DNA of 61,432 nucleotides, taken from assembly GCA_029974635.1 (NCBI GenBank), contig JARKQY010000001.1:1-61432 (forward strand), in the 5' to 3' direction. The position numbers were made by a program, and so were the translations under genes. Shown here piece by piece: positions 52,692-61,349 of this stretch. Numbering within the stretch: the stretch's first letter is position 1; every line of letters starts with the position of its first letter. Origin of the DNA: Bacillota bacterium (lineage in GTDB: Bacteria; Bacillota; UBA4882; UBA8346). The notes beneath the pieces were generated by a model. That model was not told the origin of the DNA. It did not search any database and worked only from the letters and a program-made list of their open reading frames with translations.

Positions 52692-54443
52692 TTAAGGCTG
52701 ATACCTTTCAACAGTATTCAGAATACTGGAGTTTTCGCCAGCGATTGCATATATTGAGCCGTTTACTATAGCTGCTGCTAACCCTTTTCTCAAAGTCGGT
52801 AAGGGCCCTAGAGTTTGCCAGGTGTTATTTGCAGGATTGAAAACTAAAACATTTTGATTATACGTACCACCATTGTGTCCAGCGATAATATATATCTTAT
52901 TATTAACAACTCCTACACCAGGATAGTTTACAGGTATTGGCATGCTTGGTCCAGTTGTCCAGGTATTCGCAACCGGATCAAATATTTCCACCGTATTTAG
53001 AGCAGAACCAGAACTACTGTTAGATGATACAGTCCCTCCAAATGTATAGATTTTTCCATTTACTGTTGCTGCTACTAATCCATGCCTGACTGTGGGGGCA
53101 TTAGCTTTAAATATCCAAGTATTGGTTGCAGGATCATACTCTTCCACCGAGGATAAGTTACCACCCATGTTCCATCCGCCAATTGCATAAATCTTTCCAT
53201 TACATACGGTGGCGCCAAAATAACCCCTAACGGTATTTAACTGGCCGACTGCAACCCATTCATCAGAAACAGGGTCATATTTTTCAACGTTCCTTAAATA
53301 TGTATTACCACCATTATATCCAGCAATAGCATAAATATATCCATTTAATTGAACTACACCTGGTCCACCACGACCATACGACATATTTCTTTTAGCTACC
53401 CATGTATCGGTGGTTGTGTCATACATTTCGACAGTATTATATGCAGCATAACCACCAATGGCATAAATCTGGTTATTTATCGCGGCTGCGCCAAGATAAC
53501 GCCTAGATGACGGCATACTAGTTAGTGTAGTCCATGAATCATGTATTATTACTTGGTTTGGATATGATGGAGCTTCGCTGTCGCCTTGCCTTTTTGTCAA
53601 CCTGGTTTGTAAACTTCCATCACTACTATTCATTTGATATATATCCCAATTCCCATCACGATGAGATTGAAAAAATATTTTAGTACCGTCCTGTGACCAA
53701 GTTGGATGGGTATCATCCTCAACACTACTAACTGTATGATTTATTTGATTACTACCATCAACATTCATTGTATAAACTTCCCAATCCCAATCACTATTAT
53801 TGACAAATGCTATCTTGGTCCCATCGGGTGACCAGGCAGGCCAATTGTTTTGTGAACTGGTAGTCAATGCTGTTTGACTGGTACCATCAACATTCATAAT
53901 ATAAATGTTACCATTTGATACATAGGCAATTTTTTGCCCATTTGGCGACCAGACCGGATGGGTATTGCCTCCAGTACTAGTTAGTTGGACTAAATCGGTA
54001 CCATCAGGATTGATAGTATAAATCTCATCTTGTCCACTACGATTAGAACTGAATGCTATAGAAGGTCCCCAGGAAGGTTGTTGATCGATATAAGATGAAT
54101 TATTGGTTAGGTTCCATTGATTACTGCCATCGGTATTCATTATATAAATCTCTATGTTGCCATCCCGTAGGGATTCGAAAGCTACCTGTGTAGCATCAGG
54201 AGACCAACAAGGTTCTCCATCATAGAAGTTATTATTGGTTAATTGCACTACATTCGTGCCATCTTCGTTCATTAAGTATATTTCATAGTAACTATCAGAA
54301 CTGCCAACTCCCCCAGTGCGATTAGAAGCAAACAATACACTGTTTTCCGTTATTGCCGCTTTTACCATAAAATTCGGGTTGGAGACAACAACTGCAAAAG
54401 CGAGAACAAGTAAACCAATTAGCTTTATACTCCCTTTTCTCAC
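52692..54443 (-). CDS. Exported double beta-propeller protein (TolB-like PD40 plus Kelch repeats)
   Basis: About 583 residues; GTG 54443 sits five bases after GGGGGTG, with ATG 54458 as alternative. A signal peptide (KLIGLLVLAFAVVVSN) heads the protein. Residues about 40-300 hold six PD40/WD-like repeats, each with YIMNTDGSNQ-type and PSWSPDGTKIAF-type segments, as in TolB. Residues about 310-583 hold Kelch-type repeats with IYAIGGY, VEMYDTTTDTW and similar, about six blades. It is AT-richer than its neighbours and runs against them. It may be a recently gained surface protein; no enzyme site is visible. Confidence 0.82.
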   Translation of the reverse strand: MRKGSIKLIGLLVLAFAVVVSNPNFMVKAAITENSVLFASNRTGGVGSSDSYYEIYLMNEDGTNVVQLTNNNFYDGEPCWSPDATQVAFESLRDGNIEIYIMNTDGSNQWNLTNNSSYIDQQPSWGPSIAFSSNRSGQDEIYTINPDGTDLVQLTSTGGNTHPVWSPNGQKIAYVSNGNIYIMNVDGTSQTALTTSSQNNWPAWSPDGTKIAFVNNSDWDWEVYTMNVDGSNQINHTVSSVEDDTHPTWSQDGTKIFFQSHRDGNWDIYQMNSSDGSLQTRLTKRQGDSEAPSYPNQVIIHDSWTTLTSMPSSRRYLGAAAINNQIYAIGGYAAYNTVEMYDTTTDTWVAKRNMSYGRGGPGVVQLNGYIYAIAGYNGGNTYLRNVEKYDPVSDEWVAVGQLNTVRGYFGATVCNGKIYAIGGWNMGGNLSSVEEYDPATNTWIFKANAPTVRHGLVAATVNGKIYTFGGTVSSNSSSGSALNTVEIFDPVANTWTTGPSMPIPVNYPGVGVVNNKIYIIAGHNGGTYNQNVLVFNPANNTWQTLGPLPTLRKGLAAAIVNGSIYAIAGENSSILNTVERYQP

Positions 54444-54600
54444 AACAAACACCCCCATATTTAATCATTACTGTAAAACTTATAATAATTTCTATACTTT
54501 ACAAGCAACTCCTTTATAATTATATTATTAATTTTTTATTTTATATACTGTGTATCATAAAGGTAAAATTAAATATTCACAATTAATTCTTAACAACTTG

Positions 54601-54723
54601 AGGAAGATGAGAAGTTTTTTGAAGCCAGTATTATTAATTGGCGCCGATGCCGTTGTAATAAGTGGTATTTCCGATAACGCCATGGTAGTGAGCAATCCGG
54701 GACAAGTTATTAAGTTCCAGTAA
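54601..54723 (+). pseudogene. Remnant of a second neuD/legH gene (3' end only)
   Basis: The frame ending at 54723 reads LLIGADAVVISGISDNAMVV and ends NPGQVIKFQ. The intact LegH at 50035 ends SLIGAGAVVVGNVPDNTVVM and then VPGRVIKYR, so about 18 of 30 positions match. There is no complete upstream part and the first 180 residues are lost. The stop is at the equivalent position. Confidence 0.75.
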
Positions 54724-54796
54724 ATTAAAAATTTTTTGCAATGGAGCAGACCGATGCGCCAAAAAGCCAAATATGTTTTAACCGCTGAAGGACGGG

Positions 54797-54877
54797 GAGG
54801 ATATCCGGAAAATTGATATCGATCACGAGTTGGACTTCTGGTTTACGGAGTTTTTATTGAAATCGCATGCAATGTAA
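54797..54877 (+). pseudogene. Remnant of a second neuA/legF gene (3' end only)
   Basis: The frame ending at 54877 reads KIDIDHELDFWFTEFLLKSH. The intact LegF at 51765 ends VDIDTELDFKFAEFLLNRN, so most positions agree. A stop lies upstream in the same frame at 54779, so the remainder is lost. With the neuD remnant 74 bases before, this marks a decayed duplicate nonulosonic acid cluster. Confidence 0.75.
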
Positions 54878-55118
54878 GTTTTGGATAATTATTATTAGAA
54901 TAAATTACCTTTTATCTAAAAATATGGCTAGCAACCAATCAATGTATTGACCGATTGCCGGATCAATTCATTGTAATAACCAAACAATAATCCACTTTGC
55001 ACATCAGGAATTCCCTCGGTTTTAATAGAAGAAGTCGCTATGAACCCAAAAAGCTTCGCAACAAGCTCCCCCTACGGCCGATTCACAACTTGATTTCGCC
55101 TCTCGCTAAAAAGGACTA
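54878..55118. other. Intergenic stretch before flaG
   Basis: AT-rich and without a supported gene; probably more debris of the decayed leg cluster. The region upstream of the propeller gene (54444-54600) is likewise AT-rich and empty. Confidence 0.45.
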
Positions 55119-55146
55119 TTTACTTTTTTCATTTTTATGCCGATAA
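55119..55146 (+). promoter_or_regulatory. Candidate sigma-28 promoter of flaG
   Basis: A perfect -10, GCCGATAA (55139-55146), lies 16 bases after TTTAC (55119-55123). The 18-base string AAAGGACTATTTACTTTT around the -35 is repeated exactly before fliD. The flaG start is 134 bases downstream. Confidence 0.65.
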
Positions 55147-55279
55147 TAAAGATGAAGGATGATAAGTAAAAATGCTACAAAAAAATCCCAGGATTTTAAT
55201 ATATTAACTACAATTCGGATGTGTTGGTATATTAAAAAGGTATCGGCAGCAGCTTTACTTATACAAGGAGGTAAAAAAA

Positions 55280-55660
55280 ATGAAAGTCGATAATATCGCC
55301 AATAGTGTCATTAATGTTATCAATGCTCCGGGGGCGGTCCCGTTAAAGGAGAATACCGGCATTCCCAAAAAACAGGTCAAGGCTACGGTAATTGAAAAAG
55401 ATCAGGATTTGGGGAAAGCAGCTACGGAAAGCGTAGATACGGAAAAGCTGGGTAAAGCAATCGAGGTTGCGAATAAGGCATTTAAGGAAGTCAATATCGG
55501 TTTTAAGTATGTGCTGAACGATAAAATCGACCGGGCCATCGTCCAGGTGTTGAATACTGAAACCGGAGAAATCATCCGGCAATTTCCGCCGGAAGAGATC
55601 ATTAACATGCTGGAGCGGATGTATGACCTGTTGGGTATTTTAATTGATAAAAAAGCGTAA
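55280..55660 (+). CDS. flaG: FlaG-family flagellar protein
   Basis: 126 residues. The first 65 are charged and probably disordered. The C-terminal half carries the FlaG core: NIGFKYVLNDKIDRAIVQVL, then GEIIRQFPPEEIINMLERM. FlaG affects filament length and lies directly before fliD in many bacteria. AAGGAGG precedes the ATG. It is preceded by a sigma-28-like promoter and followed by a strong terminator, so it is probably a single-gene unit. Confidence 0.9.
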   Translation: MKVDNIANSVINVINAPGAVPLKENTGIPKKQVKATVIEKDQDLGKAATESVDTEKLGKAIEVANKAFKEVNIGFKYVLNDKIDRAIVQVLNTETGEIIRQFPPEEIINMLERMYDLLGILIDKKA

Positions 55661-55692
55661 AGCTTCAAAATAGCAATGTAGATGTACCCGGA

Positions 55693-55738
55693 CTTATAAA
55701 AGGGCCTGGCGAAGCAGGCTTTTTTATAAGCTTTTTTT
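55693..55738 (+). terminator. Terminator after flaG
   Basis: GCCTG (55704-55708) pairs with CAGGC around GCGAAG, with an outer CTTATAAAA/TTTTATAAG stem (55693-55701 with 55722-55730), followed by a long T run. Confidence 0.88.
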
Positions 55739-55855
55739 TACCGTCACACCCGGTCTTACCTCACATTTCGCATAGATGAGTTTTACGGTACACAACGTTA
55801 ACAATTATGTAATAATTTTAACGATGGTTTTGATGGAAATAGGATTAAAGGACTA

Positions 55856-55883
55856 TTTACTTTTCGGGTATTTTTTCCGAAGT
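55856..55883 (+). promoter_or_regulatory. Candidate sigma-28 promoter of fliD
   Basis: TTTAC (55856-55860), 16 bases, CCGAAGT (55877-55883). It shares AAAGGACTATTTACTTTT exactly with the flaG promoter and keeps the same spacing to CCGA. The fliD start is 61 bases further on. Confidence 0.6.
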
Positions 55884-55943
55884 ATATAATGATGAAAAAA
55901 GTATCAAGTTTGGGGGGACCCCAACAACAAGGAGGTTAACATT

Positions 55944-58547
55944 ATGGCTAGTAATTTACGAATTCCTGGGATCAATACAGGGATGGATACCCAGGCCACC
56001 ATCGACCAAATCATGAAATATACCAGGGTGCCTTTGGACCGCCTTAAACAGAAGCAACAGACTTTGATTTGGAAGCAGGAAGCTTACCGGGTTCAGAATA
56101 CCGCGCTGTCCAAATTAAAAGATTTGCTTTTTGACCTCAAATTGCAAAAGACTTATAACATCAAAAGCGTGATGACTTCCAACAGTCAAATCGTTACCGC
56201 CACCGCAAATCCGGCCGCTGTAAACGGAAGTTATTCCGTGAGAGTACAACAAATGGCAACTGTGGCCAAGAATGTCAGCAGCAACTCGGTATCGATCCGG
56301 TCGCAGATTATGGGTAACCAGTTAGACGTTGCTACTACCCCGATTACGATCGGGCCGGGAAATAATCAAATTAATGTAACCGTTGATGGAGTTACAAAAA
56401 CCATTACGCTTACCAACAAGGTATATAATGGGGAAGATGAACAGACTTTAGCGGATTTGGCGGCCGATATCCAAAATCAGATAAATAGCAGCGGCTTTGG
56501 CACCACGATTTATGTGAAGGCCAATGCGGATGATCAATTGGTCTTTTATACCGCCCAAAAAGATAATACGGCGCCTTATACCATCAGCCTCAGTACGGTT
56601 GGAGCGGATTCCACCCTTACGGGACTGGGATTTAGCGATAATGCCAATACGAAAGAACTCACCGGTAATATACTTTCCAATCCGATAGCGATTAATAGCT
56701 CAAGTAATAAATTTAAAATAACGGTCGGCAACCAGCCGACCCGGGAAATCACCTTGAGCGAAGGATCTTATGACCCCGCTGATCCTGATCAGTTGGAAGC
56801 ATTTCGTAGCGATGTCGAGTCAAAGATCAGGAGTTTGGGCGGTGTGTATGATAATATCAGGGTATCCGTCACTAGTTTCAAGCAGCTTAAGATTGAGTAC
56901 CTGGATGCCTCGGCTCCACAGTCCATTAAACTGGAGTCCGGTTCCACTGCCGATGTTTTAGAACAAATGTGCTTCTCCAACGGTACCATGTCGGAGGCCA
57001 AAAACGCCCTTTCCACGACGCTTTCGTTCTGGAATCAGAAGGATAAATTCATTAATAGCAGTTTCTTTGACGGCAAGGATGAAAATACCCAGTTTAAATT
57101 CGTCATTAACGGGAAGGAATTTACTTTCAGCTGTAAAAATACGCTGACGGATGTGATCGACGCGGTCAAAGCGGCTGGAGTTAACGTCCATTACGAAGCG
57201 TCCACCGATAAGCTCGTCTTTACCACCACCCAAACCGGCGACAATAACCCCAGCGGTTATGAGATGCTCATTTCAGATCCGGACGGATTTTTGGGCACCG
57301 TGTTTAATCTCAGCCAGGCAGGGGAAGAGGGCGGAGATAATGCCGTCGTATTTGTCAATAATATTGAAATGCAATCCCAGAGCAATACGGTTACTTATAA
57401 TGGCATCACCTTTACGCTGAATGGTGAGACCGGAACTCAGGCCACCACGGTCATCAATGTCGCTACCGATACTTCCGGCATTATTGCCAGGGTGAAAGAA
57501 TTCGTCGATAAATATAATGAAATCATTGCGAGCATGAATTCCCAGGTAACCCAAAAACGGGCGTCCTCCGGTGATAAGTATAACTATTATCTGCCGCTGA
57601 CGGATACACAAAAGAAGGAAATGTCGGCGGATGAGATTAAAGCCTGGGAAGAAAAAGCCAAACAAGGGATTTTGTTTAGTGATGATATTTTGGCAGGGGT
57701 GTTAAGTGAGATGCGTACCGGTTTATACCGGCAAGTCGATACACCCCGGACATTATCGGGCTTGAGACTATCAGATAGCGGGATTGATCTTACGGGAGCC
57801 CATCGTTTTAGCATTACAGTGGGCGGGAATACCCAGGAGATTTCTTTGACGGAACGTTCTTATACGGTAGATCAATATAATGAATTGGTTAGGGATATTC
57901 AGAATAAATTGGACGCGGCGTTTGGAAGCGGCCGGGTTAAGGTGAATTTAAGCGGCAGTAACGGCCTCACTTTTTCGACCCAGAACCAAACAATGACGCT
58001 TAACAGCGCCAGCCAATTCAACGGTCTGGAAAAATTGGGATTTGTTAACGGGGTTAATGTAAAAGCCACTTATAACAATGTGAGCCAGATTGGAATTACT
58101 ACCGGCAGTTATTATGAAAACGGCAAATTATATTTAAATACCGAAATGCTGGAACAGGCGCTGCAAGATGATCCTGAAGGCGTAATGCGTTTGCTGACCA
58201 ATAACGAAACAATTGCGCCGCTGGATTTTACTCCTACTGAAATCGCCAAAGCCAAAATGCAAGAGAAGCAGCGTCAGGGAATCTTTTTTTCCCTTTATGA
58301 TGTTTTAAACAGTCAAGTCGCGAAAATCAGTAACCAAGCCGGTTCAAGCGGGACGGCATCCGGCGGTAACGTGTTGGGACAACAACTGATCGATCTAGGG
58401 GATCAGATTGACCGGACCCAAGACCGGATTTCCGCCGAAGAAGAACGTTTATGGAGTATATTTTCCCGGATGGAAGTGATGATAGGCCAGATGGATGCCC
58501 AGATGGGTTTTATCACCAGTATGCTTAACCAAAGCAAATCACGGTAG
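55944..58547 (+). CDS. fliD: Flagellar cap protein FliD, with additional internal modules
   Basis: 867 residues, far above the 450-500 of ordinary FliD. FliD caps the filament and folds exported flagellin. The N terminus has LRIPGINTGMDTQATIDQIM, and the C-terminal part has TSGIIARVKEFVDKYNEII and a helical end with DRISAEEERLWSIFSRMEVM. Between are repeated beta-rich modules: about 56330-56680 and 56700-57000 resemble the FlgL inserts (both have SNKFKI or NKFRI starts and LESGSTAD), and a third near 57795-58065 is related (GAHRFSITVGGNTQEISL). An Ig-like extension of the cap is inferred. AAGGAGG precedes the ATG. Confidence 0.93.
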   Translation: MASNLRIPGINTGMDTQATIDQIMKYTRVPLDRLKQKQQTLIWKQEAYRVQNTALSKLKDLLFDLKLQKTYNIKSVMTSNSQIVTATANPAAVNGSYSVRVQQMATVAKNVSSNSVSIRSQIMGNQLDVATTPITIGPGNNQINVTVDGVTKTITLTNKVYNGEDEQTLADLAADIQNQINSSGFGTTIYVKANADDQLVFYTAQKDNTAPYTISLSTVGADSTLTGLGFSDNANTKELTGNILSNPIAINSSSNKFKITVGNQPTREITLSEGSYDPADPDQLEAFRSDVESKIRSLGGVYDNIRVSVTSFKQLKIEYLDASAPQSIKLESGSTADVLEQMCFSNGTMSEAKNALSTTLSFWNQKDKFINSSFFDGKDENTQFKFVINGKEFTFSCKNTLTDVIDAVKAAGVNVHYEASTDKLVFTTTQTGDNNPSGYEMLISDPDGFLGTVFNLSQAGEEGGDNAVVFVNNIEMQSQSNTVTYNGITFTLNGETGTQATTVINVATDTSGIIARVKEFVDKYNEIIASMNSQVTQKRASSGDKYNYYLPLTDTQKKEMSADEIKAWEEKAKQGILFSDDILAGVLSEMRTGLYRQVDTPRTLSGLRLSDSGIDLTGAHRFSITVGGNTQEISLTERSYTVDQYNELVRDIQNKLDAAFGSGRVKVNLSGSNGLTFSTQNQTMTLNSASQFNGLEKLGFVNGVNVKATYNNVSQIGITTGSYYENGKLYLNTEMLEQALQDDPEGVMRLLTNNETIAPLDFTPTEIAKAKMQEKQRQGIFFSLYDVLNSQVAKISNQAGSSGTASGGNVLGQQLIDLGDQIDRTQDRISAEEERLWSIFSRMEVMIGQMDAQMGFITSMLNQSKSR

Positions 58548-58559
58548 CGGAGGTGACTG

Positions 58560-59006
58560 ATGTTGGGTTCGCCGGCGATCGCGAAAATTTATGAATTACT
58601 CCAAAAAAAAATTCAACTGATGGAAAAATTACTTGCGTATGCCAGTCAACAAGCCGGGCTTTCATATACCGACAATCCGGTTAATTATGAGAATATTGTT
58701 GAATCAAGGGCTATTGCCATTGAGGAGATCAAGAAACTGGATATTGTGTTACAACAAAAGCTGGATGCGTTGGGGGAGCTCGGAGACGATGTCAAGACGC
58801 ACATCAATGGGGCAAATACCCGGGTCTCCGATTTGGCCCATGAAATTATCACTCTTGATAAGAAAAGCAAAATATTAATCTCCAGTGAAATGAAACAAGT
58901 GGATAATAAGTTGCAAGTATTGCAAAAAGGCAAGAAAGGTATTATCGGATATGATATGAATGTTAATTTTAGTCCATCCGGTGCTTACACGGATAGTAAG
59001 CGTTGA
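58560..59006 (+). CDS. FliT/FlgN-like flagellar chaperone, tentative
   Basis: 148 residues, almost wholly helical, with a coiled-coil pattern across IAKIYELLQKKIQLMEKLL and the EEIKKLDIVLQQKLDALGEL region. It begins 13 bases after fliD with GGAGGTGA as its site, and fliS follows. That is where FliT, the FliD chaperone, is expected, though Bacillus places it after fliS. No sequence motif proves the identity. The tail (about residues 130-148) is polar. Confidence 0.65.
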   Translation: MLGSPAIAKIYELLQKKIQLMEKLLAYASQQAGLSYTDNPVNYENIVESRAIAIEEIKKLDIVLQQKLDALGELGDDVKTHINGANTRVSDLAHEIITLDKKSKILISSEMKQVDNKLQVLQKGKKGIIGYDMNVNFSPSGAYTDSKR

Positions 59007-59074
59007 CGAACAATACCAAGTGCGCGTTATTGCCTCTATTCAAAAAAGGATAAAATTTAGGAGGAAGATCTAAA

Positions 59075-59491
59075 ATGGCACTTAATAAGGCCCATGCAGC
59101 GTATCAAGCAAATTCCATCGCCGCCTCCAAACCGGAGGAGTTAACCCTGATGTTGTATAACGGCTTGGTCCGCTTTATCACCCAAGCCAAAAAAGCCATG
59201 GAAGAGAATGAGGTTAATAAATCTCATGAAAACCTGATTCGCGCCCAGGACATTATCGTTGAATTTCAAGCCACATTGGACATGAATATCGAGATTTCGC
59301 AGAGTTTGATGTTGTTATATGATTATTTATACCGCCGCCTGGTGGAGGCAAATTTAAAAAAAGACACGGCAATTGTGGACGAGGTATTGGGATTTGCAGT
59401 TCAATTGCGGGATACTTGGGACCAGGCAATGAAGAAAGCCAGGGAAGAAGCTCATGAACCAAGCCAGGCTGCTAATGCATCCGGTAAATAA
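59075..59491 (+). CDS. fliS: Flagellin export chaperone FliS
   Basis: 138 residues. FliS holds flagellin monomers before export by binding their C-terminal helix. The sequence shows the family start AHAAYQANSIAASKPEELTL, LMLYNGLVRFITQAKKAM, then ENLIRAQDIIVEFQATLDMN and LYDYLYRRLVEANLKKD. Only four helices are needed and all are present. AGGAGGAAG lies before the ATG. It closes the flagellar block. Confidence 0.95.
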   Translation: MALNKAHAAYQANSIAASKPEELTLMLYNGLVRFITQAKKAMEENEVNKSHENLIRAQDIIVEFQATLDMNIEISQSLMLLYDYLYRRLVEANLKKDTAIVDEVLGFAVQLRDTWDQAMKKAREEAHEPSQAANASGK

Positions 59492-59610
59492 TTCATAGTA
59501 TTGATCAAGGTTTGCTCCTCCTAGCGGTTTGGAATAATTTTTTAGTGGGCATTTGCATAAAATTACCGGCAAAAATCTCGCTTAACCAGGTCGAAATTAG
59601 CTTCTTTTAT

Positions 59611-59639
59611 TTGACAATATATACTTACTGTGCTATATT
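59611..59639 (+). promoter_or_regulatory. Sigma-A promoter of the cold-shock gene
   Basis: TTGACA (59611-59616), 17 bases, TATATT (59634-59639): near-perfect consensus, about 55 bases before the start codon, leaving only a short leader. Confidence 0.82.
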
Positions 59640-59698
59640 AAATACTGTGGTTTTGCTTAATGAGTTGACCCACAAGATTTTCTTAGGAGGAATGCTTC

Positions 59699-59896
59699 AT
59701 GCAAGGTAAGGTTAAATGGTTTAATGCGGAAAAAGGTTTTGGATTCATCGAACGGGAAGGCGGAAAGGATGTATTTGTTCATTTCTCCGCGATTCAAATG
59801 GATGGCTTCAAAACACTAGAGGAAGGTCAGATCGTGGAGTTCGATATAGTTGAAGGCGAGCGCGGGCCTCAAGCGGCCAACGTCAACAAAGCTTAA
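59699..59896 (+). CDS. csp: Cold-shock domain protein, CspA family
   Basis: 65 residues, a complete single cold-shock domain. RNP1 is KGFGFIER and RNP2 DVFVHFSAI. These proteins bind single-stranded RNA and keep it unfolded. A perfect AGGAGG is eight bases before ATG 59699. It has its own promoter and terminator and is therefore a single-gene unit. It is not part of the flagellar operon. Confidence 0.95.
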   Translation: MQGKVKWFNAEKGFGFIEREGGKDVFVHFSAIQMDGFKTLEEGQIVEFDIVEGERGPQAANVNKA

Positions 59897-59909
59897 CTAT
59901 TCAACCAAA

Positions 59910-59936
59910 CTCTGGTGGTAAAAGACCAGGGTTTTT
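59910..59936 (+). terminator. Terminator after the cold-shock gene
   Basis: CTCTGGT (59910-59916) pairs with ACCAGGG (59925-59931, one G-T pair), then a T run. Confidence 0.8.
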
Positions 59937-60095
59937 CATTTTATTGCCCTACTTAGAAAATGAACTTATTCTCGCTCTCTCTTGTGCGAAAGAGAGAGTT
60001 AGTCTTTTATTTTCGATAAAAACAATGCCAATTTACATGAAAACGGCTGATTCGGGTAAATTGGTATTTATTATAACTTGTTGGCGGGGGTATTG

Positions 60096-61268
60096 ATGGC
60101 TAAGATCGATTTAATTGCCACGGCCACCTTTGGCCTGGAGGCAATCGTTGCCCGGGAAGTTCAGAAATTAGGTTATTCCGATATCAAAATTGAGAATGCC
60201 CGGGTAAATTTCACAGCCGACGAAAGCGCCATCTGCCGGAGCAATCTCTGGCTGCGAAGCGCTGATCGGGTGTTGATCAAAGTTGGTGAATTTGAGGCGC
60301 GCTCCTTTGAAGAGCTTTTCGAAGGGACCAAAGCTCTGCCCTGGCCGGATTGGCTTCCTGAAAACGCATGTTTCCCGGTAGAGGGAAAGTCGGTCAATTC
60401 CAAATTGTTTAGTGTGCCGGATTGTCAAGGGATTGTAAAAAAAGCAATCGTTGAAAAGATGAAACAGCGGTATCATGTGAATTGGTTTACCGAGACAGGC
60501 CCTAAATATACCATTGAGGTCGCTCTGTTGAAAGATATCGCCACTGTAACCATTGATACCAGTGGAGCTGGTTTACATAAGCGTGGATACCGTAAGCTGA
60601 CCAGCCAGGCACCTGTAAAAGAGACGTTGGCCGCGGCCATGATCGCTTTAAGTTTTTGGAACCCGGACCGGGTGCTGTTGGATCCGTTCTGCGGTTCCGG
60701 AACGATTCCGATTGAGGCCGGGCTGATTGGATTGAATATGGCTCCCGGTCTGCAGCGGGAATTTGCAGCCGAACAATGGCCGCAAATTTCGCCGCTTCTC
60801 TGGCAGCAAGCACGGGAGGAAGCGACTGACAGTGTGAAGCGGGATGTAAAGCTCAGGATCAGCGGTACAGATATTGACAGCGAAGTTATCAGCATGGCCA
60901 GGTATCATGTGAAACTGGCGGGATTGGAGGGGCAAATCCATCTTCAGCGGCTGCCAGTGGCTGAATTACGAAACCGGCACAAATATGGTTGTATTATTTG
61001 CAATCCGCCTTACGGGGAACGGCTGAATAATTTACCGGAGATTGAGAAGTTGTATTTGGAAACCAAAAACGTATTTAATTTACTGGACACCTGGTCATTT
61101 TATATCTTGACCGCTTACCCCGGTTTTGAAAGAATTTTCGGCCGCCGGGCCGACCGTCGCCGCAAACTGTATAACGGCAGGATTGAATGCCAGTATTACC
61201 AGTACTATGGCCCCAAACCGGATCAGAATTATAGAATTAATAGGATTGACGACGATTTGCAGGATTAA
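60096..61268 (+). CDS. THUMP-domain class I RNA methyltransferase (RlmL/YpsC-like)
   Basis: 390 residues from ATG 60096 (GGGGG seven bases upstream); a TTG at 60078 is less likely. The N terminus (about 1-160) is a ferredoxin-like and THUMP RNA-binding unit starting KIDLIATATFGLEAIVAREV. The methyltransferase domain has LLDPFCGSGTIPIEAGL (SAM loop), SGTDIDSEVISMARYHV, and the catalytic NPPYGER that marks N2-guanine or N6-adenine methylation. The family modifies 23S rRNA (RlmL: G2445) or tRNA. Its length fits the single-domain Bacillus YpsC form rather than the long E. coli RlmKL. Confidence 0.9.
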   Translation: MAKIDLIATATFGLEAIVAREVQKLGYSDIKIENARVNFTADESAICRSNLWLRSADRVLIKVGEFEARSFEELFEGTKALPWPDWLPENACFPVEGKSVNSKLFSVPDCQGIVKKAIVEKMKQRYHVNWFTETGPKYTIEVALLKDIATVTIDTSGAGLHKRGYRKLTSQAPVKETLAAAMIALSFWNPDRVLLDPFCGSGTIPIEAGLIGLNMAPGLQREFAAEQWPQISPLLWQQAREEATDSVKRDVKLRISGTDIDSEVISMARYHVKLAGLEGQIHLQRLPVAELRNRHKYGCIICNPPYGERLNNLPEIEKLYLETKNVFNLLDTWSFYILTAYPGFERIFGRRADRRRKLYNGRIECQYYQYYGPKPDQNYRINRIDDDLQD

Positions 61269-61349
61269 AAACCTATAAAAAATGAGTGTAATCCAGTTAA
61301 TCCAGATAATCTTGGTCAAAAATCAGGTTAATCCTTTTAAGCAGCGTAA

